Shown here piece by piece: positions 1 to 4,318 of a DNA stretch of 6,818 nucleotides. Origin of the DNA: Kiritimatiellia bacterium (GTDB taxonomy: Bacteria; Verrucomicrobiota; Kiritimatiellia; RFP12; UBA1067). The DNA is taken from positions 1 through 6,818 of the forward strand of contig JAFRNO010000056.1 in NCBI GenBank assembly GCA_017430155.1, written 5' to 3'. Position 1 is the first letter of the stretch, and each line of letters starts with the position of its first letter. The notes under the pieces were generated by a model. It did no database searches, was not told where the DNA came from, and saw nothing but the letters and a program-made list of their open reading frames with translations. The position numbers and the translations under genes were made by a program.

Positions 1-460
1 GCCGCTCGCAGAGGCGCGCGAAGGCGGAGCGCGGTCCCTTCGCCATGCCGGGCCGCGTGAAGGGCCGGTGGATCTCCGCGATGAAGGGGACGCGCCCGAC
101 GGACGCGAAGCCGCTGATCGCGCGCGCCACGAGCGCGCCGTCGTTGACGCCGTGGAGGGCGGTGTAGCTGCGGCGGGAGAGGAGCGCGATGCCGCGGAAG
201 AGCATGAGCGCGCCGACGAGGAACCGGCGGACGGAGGGACCGCGCGGCGGATTGCGCATGAAGGGCACGAGGCGCGGCACGGTGAACACGCGTACGGCGG
301 GGCTGAGTACTGAAGTCAGGAGCGTCGACGTGCGGGGCACGAGCACGTCGACCGCGTTGCCGCGCTCCAACAAGGCGGCGGCCGTGTCTTGGATGCGAAG
401 AATCTCCTGGGAGTCCGCGTACGCGCGCGTGGAGGCGACGATGAGGACGGACGGAGGCAT
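1..460 (-). CDS. Glycosyltransferase family 4-like protein, N-terminal part (runs off the left edge)
   Basis: The first 153 codons are present; the C-terminal donor-binding half lies beyond the window. The protein starts MPPSVLIVASTRAYADSQEI, a beta strand and loop typical of the acceptor domain of GT-B transferases. A helix and strand follow (IQDTAAALLERGNAVDVLVP, residues 23-42), the usual 'all helix, bad-mouthed strand' pattern of GT4-like N-domains. Residues 101-115 (ALHGVNDGALVARAI) and 125-134 (PFIAEIHRPF) match the segments where GT4 enzymes carry HGxxDG and a strand ending in H. The ATG lies 7 bases after the zinc-ribbon stop codon, and a G-rich AGGGGG serves as its ribosome site, so the two genes are probably translationally coupled. 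The likely role is sugar transfer from a nucleotide-sugar to a surface glycan or lipid. The substrate cannot be told. The family call is by pattern recognition; the catalytic half is not visible. Confidence 0.72.
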   Translation of the reverse strand, partial: MPPSVLIVASTRAYADSQEILRIQDTAAALLERGNAVDVLVPRTSTLLTSVLSPAVRVFTVPRLVPFMRNPPRGPSVRRFLVGALMLFRGIALLSRRSYTALHGVNDGALVARAISGFASVGRVPFIAEIHRPFTRPGMAKGPRSAFARLCER

Positions 461-467
461 GGCCCCC

Positions 468-674
468 TCACAGGTCGGAGAGCTCGATGCGGATCGTGCG
501 TGACTTCATCGCGTCCTGCTGCGCGGGCGTAGACCCCTGCTCCGGCGGCATCACCACGAGACGCGCGCCGCAGGCCGGGCATTCGACTGTCTGCCCGACC
601 ATCTCCTTCGCAGCTTCGATCTCCTGCTTGCAGGAGACGCAGATGAAGGACACAAAGTTGTTTTCGTCTGCCAT
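468..674 (-). CDS. Small stand-alone zinc-ribbon protein
   Basis: A 68-residue protein with two CxxC knuckles, C12-VS-C15 and C32-PA-C35, separated by 16 residues, so it should bind one structural zinc. The segment between them (KQEIEAAKEMVGQTVECPAC) is the pattern often seen at the N-terminus of larger proteins in PVC bacteria; here it stands alone. After the ribbon comes a short linker rich in P and Q and a charged tail ending TIRIELSDL. There is no signal peptide or membrane segment, so it is cytoplasmic. GGAG at 683-686 sits 8 bases upstream of the ATG and supports this start. The gene is 88 bases downstream of the oxidoreductase gene and 7 bases upstream of the glycosyltransferase gene. 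The function is unknown; a protein- or nucleic acid-binding adaptor is possible. Confidence 0.8.
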   Translation of the reverse strand: MADENNFVSFICVSCKQEIEAAKEMVGQTVECPACGARLVVMPPEQGSTPAQQDAMKSRTIRIELSDL

Positions 675-726
675 TTTTTCGACTCCGACCTGGATCAGCT
701 TTTTTTAGACCAAAATCGTGAACGCC

Positions 727-741
727 ATTAGGATACCTAAT
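727..741. repeat. Small palindrome ATTAGG-ata-CCTAAT, possible operator
   Basis: Perfect 6-bp arms, 727-732 and 736-741, flank a 3-base centre. The dyad covers the candidate -10 box of the minus-strand promoter, a position where a repressor could act. No U-tract follows on either strand, so it is not an intrinsic terminator. A dyad this short could arise by chance. Confidence 0.3.
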
Positions 742-758
742 TCTCGCGCGGAAATCAA
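730..758 (-). promoter_or_regulatory. Candidate sigma70-type promoter for the zinc-ribbon/glycosyltransferase genes
   Basis: Read on the minus strand, TTGATT (753-758) and TATCCT (730-735) lie 17 bases apart, each matching four of six consensus positions. They sit in the 88-base gap between the oxidoreductase stop and the zinc-ribbon start, leaving a leader of about 50 bases. The -10 half lies inside a small dyad (727-741). The match is moderate, so read-through from upstream genes could be the main source of transcript. Confidence 0.35.
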
Positions 759-762
759 GCCC

Positions 763-1842
763 CTATTTTGCAAAAGGTGAAGCTTGCTTTGCAAGCTGCA
801 GATAGCGGATCACCTCGACGGCCTCGTCGAGCGAGACGGGGAAGGGCGCGGCGGTGCGGATGGTCGCGTAGACGGCGCGCCAGTAGGCGGTCGGTCCCGC
901 CACGGCGCTGTCCGGCAGGCGCAGGGCGACGTCCTCGACGGGGAGGTCCTCGTGCATGTCGTCGAGCGGCGGCGTGCGCACGCTGGAGCGGCGGCGCGGG
1001 AACTTGAAGCGCGGGGAGACCACGCGGAGCGTCCCCTCGGACGCGCCAGGCATGACGGAGAACGAGCCGAGCGAGCCGCGCAGCATGAACGACGGCTCGG
1101 CCGGCGCGAGGTGCGCGCCGCAGACCTCCACGTCGGCCGTGACCTCGGCGCGCGACTTGAGGACGATGTGGAGGAAGTCCTCGGCGTCGCCGAGCGAGAC
1201 CACGCGCTTGAGCTCGCTCCAAAGCTGGGCGGGGAGCGTGCGCATGAGCGTGACGGCCTGCAGGAGGGCGTCGGGGCCGTCGAACCAGGAGCAGCCGCCG
1301 CCGCAGCGCTTGACGCACTGCCAGTCGTCGCGGCGGATGTAGTCCTGCCGGCGCACGCGCACGTCGTAGACGGTGCCGATGCGCGGGTCGTCCAGCGCCA
1401 TTTGCGCGAGGCGGAAGTCCGGCGCGAAGAGCCCGGGCGCGTAGGGGAGCAGCTTGCCTCGCGTCTTGAGGGAGGTCGCCCGGAGCATCGTCGCGGCGTC
1501 GTGCGAGGTCGCGAGCGGGGCCTCGACGACCGTCCAGAGGTTGCGGTTCAGCGCGGCGATCGCTGTCTTGGCGTGCTCGAGGGTGGGGAGCGCGATGTCG
1601 ATGACGTCGATGTCCGGATCGTCCAGCATGTCCTCCGTGCGGCGGTAGGTGCGCACGTTGGGGAATTCGCGCTCCACGACGTCGCGGCGCTCCTTCATCA
1701 GGTCGCACACGGCCGCGACGGTGTAGAGCCCGGGCAGCTGGCGCAGGGCGGGCAGGTGGTCCAGCAGGCCGGCCCGGCCGAGTCCCGCGATGCCAATGCG
1801 GAGAGGCCGGCGATGGACTTCCGCTTCGATGGTCGTTTCCAT
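763..1842 (-). CDS. Gfo/Idh/MocA-family oxidoreductase-like protein with altered active-site motifs
   Basis: A 359-residue protein, normal length for the family. Residues 15-25 (RIGIAGLGRAG) form the Rossmann GxGxxG loop, and D47 closes the second strand, which favours NAD(H) over NADP(H). Residues 75-90 (DPDIDVIDIALPTLEH) match the family's 'DPDIDaV.iatP...H' segment. Where the family has EKP, whose lysine is usually catalytic, this protein has E107-A108-P109. The second motif, usually GGGxxxDxGxHxxD, reads GGGCSWFDGPDALL (181-194), so the expected Asp and His positions hold Phe and Asp by direct alignment. No signal peptide is seen. GGGAG at 1853-1857 lies 10 bases upstream of the ATG. The gene follows the lipoprotein gene after 30 bases, so the two are likely co-transcribed. 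Members act on sugars, inositols or other polyols, or in surface-sugar synthesis; with these substitutions it may be a binding or regulatory homologue, or use other residues. The fold call is strong; catalytic activity is doubtful. Confidence 0.85.
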   Translation of the reverse strand: METTIEAEVHRRPLRIGIAGLGRAGLLDHLPALRQLPGLYTVAAVCDLMKERRDVVEREFPNVRTYRRTEDMLDDPDIDVIDIALPTLEHAKTAIAALNRNLWTVVEAPLATSHDAATMLRATSLKTRGKLLPYAPGLFAPDFRLAQMALDDPRIGTVYDVRVRRQDYIRRDDWQCVKRCGGGCSWFDGPDALLQAVTLMRTLPAQLWSELKRVVSLGDAEDFLHIVLKSRAEVTADVEVCGAHLAPAEPSFMLRGSLGSFSVMPGASEGTLRVVSPRFKFPRRRSSVRTPPLDDMHEDLPVEDVALRLPDSAVAGPTAYWRAVYATIRTAAPFPVSLDEAVEVIRYLQLAKQASPFAK

Positions 1843-1872
1843 GGTGTTTGTACTCCCGTCCTTTTGAATCGT

Positions 1873-3081
1873 CTATTTCTTTACGGCGTCCACCGCCTCT
1901 TTCACGGTCTTCACCGCTTCTGGTGCGGCGTTGGTCTTCGGCGCGGCGGCTGCGGCGGGTGCGGCGTTGGTCTTCGGCGCGGCGTTGGTCTTCGGCGCAG
2001 GCGGCGCCGCGCGTTTGGAACCCTTGCCGTCACGCATGAAGGATGACAGAGCCGAGGTCCCGGACTGAATGATTTCGGAAATCCTTTCTGCGCCCAGCGC
2101 GTACGAGAGCACGGCGACGTTGCCGTCGCGTTCCGCCTCAACCGTACGCGAGAGGTCGATGAACACTTTCTGCAGCGGACCGAGATCGCGCGCCTTGTTT
2201 CCGAACTTGTCGGCTTCCTTGCCGGCGTAGGCCGCGATGTCGCACGCGACGCGGGACGAGAAGGCGATCGACTGGAAGAAGTGTTCGAGGGTCTTCGCGT
2301 CGCCGGCGGAACCGCACTTGACGCGCAGCAGCAGGCCGACGTCCTCTTTGTCCATCCAGACGTCGAGCGAGACGGCGCCGACGCTGAGAATCATCTCCGC
2401 CAGGTCCTCGTCCTCGCAGGCTTCGCCGAACTTCTCGATCTCCCGCGTCAGCTCGAATCGCGTGAGCAGGCTGGAGACGGGTGCCGTCGAGATGCGGCAC
2501 ACCGTGCTTCCGGTGATCTCCGGGAGGTCGTCGAATTCAGCGGAGGGCTTGGTCTTGCCGGCATAGAGGTCGAACATCTCGCCGAAGGCGTCCTTCGAAG
2601 GGCTGGCGACGAGGTATTTTCCGTCGACGAGGCCCACGAACTTCCGGCCGAGCGCATAGACGACACCGCCTTCCCGTTTGTCGGGCGTCAGGCCGTCGAA
2701 CCCGTCTTCCTTCAGGAGCTTCTCGATGGTCGCCTCGTCGGCCTTGACCCGGACGACGACGGCGATGCAGTCCTTTTGCGAGTCGACGAGGCTCTTGAAG
2801 TCGCCGCCGTAGGCGATCACCATCCATTCCGGGCGCAGCATGTCTTTGTACTTGTCGACTTCCTGGATCGCCTCCTCCATGCCTTTCTTTGCCTCGTTGC
2901 GGACATCGGCCGGCAGGGCGCTGATGAGCGTTCCCGCGAGCTCCTTGCCGTTGTCGTACGCCTTTTCAAGGTCGACATACGCGGCAACGACGGTCTTCTC
3001 GGGGACTTGCCCTCTTTTGCCGCAGCCCGCGATGACGAGCGCGAAGGCGGCAAGACATGCGAGTTTAAGCACTTTCTTCAT
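1873..3081 (-). CDS. Lipoprotein of unknown function with internally repeated core and APKTNA repeat tail
   Basis: A 402-residue protein starting MKKVLKLACL. Its signal peptide ends in the lipobox I17-A-G-C20, so Cys20 should be lipidated. Residue +2 is Gly, not Asp, which by the enteric rule would send it to the outer membrane. AAGGAG (3089-3094) is 7 bases before this ATG; an in-frame ATG 20 codons upstream (3141) lacks such a site and would spoil the signal peptide. The core (about 30-350) is mixed alpha/beta. Residues 108-123 (VVVRVKADEATIEKLL) and 250-269 (LLLRVKCGSAGDAKTLEHFF) look alike, suggesting two copies of one strand-helix domain. Residues 357-402 are low complexity with three APKTNA units and end in a short amphipathic helix (VKTVKEAVDAVKK). 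No enzyme motif is evident and I do not recognise the family. It heads the minus-strand gene cluster. Confidence 0.85.
   Translation of the reverse strand: MKKVLKLACLAAFALVIAGCGKRGQVPEKTVVAAYVDLEKAYDNGKELAGTLISALPADVRNEAKKGMEEAIQEVDKYKDMLRPEWMVIAYGGDFKSLVDSQKDCIAVVVRVKADEATIEKLLKEDGFDGLTPDKREGGVVYALGRKFVGLVDGKYLVASPSKDAFGEMFDLYAGKTKPSAEFDDLPEITGSTVCRISTAPVSSLLTRFELTREIEKFGEACEDEDLAEMILSVGAVSLDVWMDKEDVGLLLRVKCGSAGDAKTLEHFFQSIAFSSRVACDIAAYAGKEADKFGNKARDLGPLQKVFIDLSRTVEAERDGNVAVLSYALGAERISEIIQSGTSALSSFMRDGKGSKRAAPPAPKTNAAPKTNAAPAAAAAPKTNAAPEAVKTVKEAVDAVKK
1927..1998 (-). repeat. In-frame 18-bp tandem repeat array encoding the APKTNA tail
   Basis: The unit ggcgttggtcttcggcgc (plus strand) occurs exactly at 1927-1944, 1963-1980 and 1981-1998. 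A degenerate 18-bp unit at 1945-1962 keeps the register and encodes mostly alanine. The perfect identity of three copies at DNA level points to recent slippage or recombination, and copy number may vary between strains. Confidence 0.85.
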
Positions 3082-3088
3082 GGCCGGT

Positions 3089-3094
3089 CTCCTT
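3089..3094 (-). promoter_or_regulatory. Shine-Dalgarno AAGGAG that fixes the lipoprotein start
   Basis: Read on the minus strand, AAGGAG lies 7 bases upstream of the ATG at 3081, the best ribosome site in the window. It decides for this start over the in-frame ATG at 3141. Confidence 0.8.
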
Positions 3095-3139
3095 GATCCT
3101 TTGGATTGTCGATGGTTGGTCTTCTTGCGAAACGCCAGC

Positions 3140-3145
3140 ATTATA
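3140..3145 (-). promoter_or_regulatory. Consensus -10 box (TATAAT) for the lipoprotein-led cluster
   Basis: Read on the minus strand, a perfect TATAAT sits about 60 bases upstream of the lipoprotein ATG, in an AT-rich stretch. No good -35 hexamer is found 15 to 19 bases further upstream, so the promoter may depend on an activator or a different -35 preference. It overlaps the upstream in-frame ATG at 3141, a further reason to reject that start. Confidence 0.55.
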
Positions 3146-3204
3146 CATCATTTCAGTCCTTTAGACTAGCATAAAATTGCCGGGGTCGCTGTTCAAATTC
3201 GGGG

Positions 3205-3233
3205 TTTATGGGTCTGCGGTTTTTTGATATCAT
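3205..3233 (+). promoter_or_regulatory. Weak candidate promoter for the DUF805 gene
   Basis: TATCAT (3228-3233, five of six matches) follows TTTATG (3205-3210, three of six) at 17 bases. It lies 50 bases upstream of the chosen DUF805 start and diverges from the lipoprotein promoter. The -35 match is poor. Confidence 0.3.
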
Positions 3234-3282
3234 ACTCGCAAGCCGCCACATGGCGCAACAAAAAAAGAAAGGCAACGAGCAA

Positions 3283-3648
3283 ATGAATTACTTCATCGAG
3301 TGTTTCACCAAGAAGTTCTGCTGCCTCGACGGCCGTGCCCGCCGCCAGGAGTACTGGATGTTTACCTTGTTCAGCATCTTGGTGTTTCTAGCCATTACGG
3401 CAATTGCCGCTATTATTCCCATGCCGGCAGTGCGGATTCTCGGTCTCGTTCTTTATGTCGTCTGGTGTTTGGCCATTATTCTTCCAGGGTTGGGCGTGAC
3501 CGTGCGCCGTCTGCACGACACGGGAAAGAGCGGCTGGTGGCTCCTCATCAATTTCGTTCCGTTCGGCGGGCTCATCCTCCTGATCTTCATGATCATGGAC
3601 AGCACCCCGGGCGACAACATGTACGGCCCGAATCCGAAGGGCGTCTGA
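3283..3648 (+). CDS. DUF805 family integral membrane protein
   Basis: A 121-residue protein with the hallmarks of DUF805. The N-terminus is MNYFIECFTKKFCCLDGRAR, continuing RQEYW, where the family has a GRARRxEYW motif. There are about three hydrophobic segments: 25-47, 50-73 and 84-105. Between the second and third lies the conserved loop VRRLHDTGKSGWW (74-86). The C-terminus has the usual G(D/E)N.YGPNP ending (110-118). This start matches the family N-terminus. AAAGG (3268-3272) lies 10 bases upstream, a little far. Upstream in-frame ATGs at 3208 and 3250 would add a lysine-rich extension without a ribosome site. The family sits in the cytoplasmic membrane and has no established biochemical function. 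The gene stands alone, diverging from the lipoprotein gene and converging on the pseudopilin gene. It is clearly poorer in GC than the flanking blocks. Confidence 0.9.
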   Translation: MNYFIECFTKKFCCLDGRARRQEYWMFTLFSILVFLAITAIAAIIPMPAVRILGLVLYVVWCLAIILPGLGVTVRRLHDTGKSGWWLLINFVPFGGLILLIFMIMDSTPGDNMYGPNPKGV

Positions 3649-3664
3649 TTATCCCTCTTTTAAT

Positions 3665-3764
3665 GACTGCCCGTTGAGGCAGAAAACGCCTTGCGTGAAC
3701 CGACTGTTCGCGCACGGCGTTTGCTTTGCCCTTGCAGGAGTGATACGACGCCACGCGGGCAGTC
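3665..3764. repeat. Nested inverted repeat filling the convergent intergenic gap
   Basis: Perfect 9-bp outer arms, GACTGCCCG (3665-3673) and CGGGCAGTC (3756-3764), enclose the 39-base hairpin at 3684-3722. The left arm can also pair locally: CTGCC (3667-3671) with GGCAG (3678-3682). No target-site duplication flanks the arms, so there is no support for calling it a transposed element. Confidence 0.5.
3684..3722. terminator. Bidirectional intrinsic terminator-like hairpin
   Basis: The arms AAACGCCTTGCGTGAA (3684-3699) and TTCGCGCACGGCGTTT (3707-3722) pair over 16 positions with one mismatch and one G-U wobble around a 7-base loop. The plus-strand transcript runs on as TTTGCTTT; the minus-strand transcript ends the stem in TTTT followed by CTGCC. 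It lies between the ends of the convergent DUF805 and pseudopilin genes, where one hairpin can stop both transcripts. The U-tracts are short, so efficiency is uncertain. Confidence 0.6.
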
Positions 3765-3773
3765 GCAGAATGA

Positions 3774-4166
3774 CTATGGTTTTCCGTCGTAGTTGGTGAT
3801 GTCGTCTGATGTGTCAAATTCCCCGTCCGGACCGGCAGAGGTGATGCGGGGGCGCCTCTTGCCGCGCCTCTCGTACCTGAGTTCAGTTCCCCAGGGGTCC
3901 ACGTAACTGCCCTCAAGCAGCGCTTCCTCGTCTTCCGTCTCCTGCGTGAGTGTGTCGAGTGAATCTGGATATATACCATGTTTCATGCTATACATTTGTG
4001 TAGCCGTTTCGACGTTTTTAATGAGTTCACGCGTGGTGGAAACTCTCGGGTCATCGAGGTACCTCATGTAATTTGGAATCGCAACGGCAGCAAGTACGAG
4101 CAACGCGTAGAGCAGGCCAACGGCAAGATTGACAGCGCCATTCTCGCGCCATCCGAATGCGTCCAT
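3774..4166 (-). CDS. GspG-like type II secretion pseudopilin homologue, orphan, with eroded prepilin motif
   Basis: A 130-residue protein. Residues 11-30 form one hydrophobic helix ending AVAIPNYM, which matches the end of the pilin helix around Pro22. The next stretch, ELIKNVETATQMYSMKHGIY followed by PDSLDTL (47-73), matches the GspG helix and 'Y...G.YP.sl..L' signature. D90-P-W-G and the acidic loop SAGPDGEFDTSDD (110-122) match the GspG C-terminal domain, where this loop binds calcium in known members. The usual peptidase site G-F-T-L-I-E is replaced by G10-AVNLA, without the Glu at position 5. The ATG at 4166 has no clear Shine-Dalgarno; a TTG at 4250 would add 28 residues rich in R and C. 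No other secretion genes are nearby. The homology is fairly sure; assembly into a pseudopilus is not. It may be a membrane-anchored protein using the same C-domain. Confidence 0.75.
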   Translation of the reverse strand: MDAFGWRENGAVNLAVGLLYALLVLAAVAIPNYMRYLDDPRVSTTRELIKNVETATQMYSMKHGIYPDSLDTLTQETEDEEALLEGSYVDPWGTELRYERRGKRRPRITSAGPDGEFDTSDDITNYDGKP

Positions 4167-4183
4167 AGTATACCACAGTTTGC

Positions 4184-4202
4184 CGCGACACAGTTTGTCG
4201 CG
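4184..4202. repeat. Dyad CGCGACA-cagtt-TGTCGCG in the divergent promoter region
   Basis: Perfect 7-bp arms (4184-4190 and 4196-4202) surround a 5-base centre. It lies 18 bases upstream of the pseudopilin ATG and about 30 bases upstream of the candidate -35 of the GH13 gene, a plausible operator or leader hairpin site. Its function is inferred from position only. Confidence 0.35.
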
Positions 4203-4232
4203 TCTGACGCAAAATCTTCCGCATCTGCCCCA

Positions 4233-4261
4233 TTGCGGAACCACGGCCAAAATGATACACT
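4233..4261 (+). promoter_or_regulatory. Candidate extended -10 promoter for the GH13/beta-propeller operon
   Basis: TTGCGG (4233-4238) and TACACT (4256-4261) are 17 bases apart. The -10 is preceded by TGA, giving a TGn extended -10 element that can offset the weak -35. This leaves about 50 bases of leader before the GH13 ATG. TATCAT on the minus strand (4252-4257) overlaps it and might serve the divergent pseudopilin gene. Confidence 0.4.
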
Positions 4262-4307
4262 AACGGGGCTTGTTCCAGAGGGGCGGTGCTGTCCCTTGGC
4301 GGGCAAC

Positions 4308-4311
4308 GGAG
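4308..4311 (+). promoter_or_regulatory. Shine-Dalgarno GGAG that fixes the GH13 start
   Basis: GGAG lies 7 bases upstream of the ATG at 4319. An upstream in-frame ATG at 4286 has no such site and would put a charged extension in front of the signal peptide. Confidence 0.65.
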
Positions 4312-4318
4312 AAAAGTG

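Noticed and set aside
690..706. A plus-strand intrinsic terminator ending in the T7 run at 699-705
   Set aside because: The only stem before the T-run is 3 bp (CTG-gat-CAG), and no plus-strand gene ends there.
784..2046. A 420-codon open frame on the plus strand opposite the oxidoreductase gene
   Set aside because: It is longer than the true gene but low in complexity, without a ribosome site, and crosses two minus-strand genes. The minus-strand frame has an unmistakable Rossmann motif.
2281..3096. A 271-codon plus-strand frame opposite the lipoprotein gene
   Set aside because: It has no recognisable domain or start signal. The minus-strand frame has a strong Shine-Dalgarno, signal peptide and lipobox.
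3082..3141. An N-terminal extension of the lipoprotein from the ATG at 3141
   Set aside because: It overlaps the TATAAT box, lacks a Shine-Dalgarno and would place a basic segment ahead of a perfect lipoprotein signal peptide.
3208..3282. An N-terminal extension of the DUF805 protein from ATGs at 3208 or 3250
   Set aside because: The family begins at the MNYF-type start. The added residues are lysine/glutamine-rich and neither upstream ATG has a ribosome site.
3665..3764. A miniature inverted-repeat transposable element or an integron attC site
   Set aside because: No target-site duplication flanks the 9-bp arms, and there are no matching RYYYAAC/GTTRRRY core sites. It is kept only as a nested inverted repeat.
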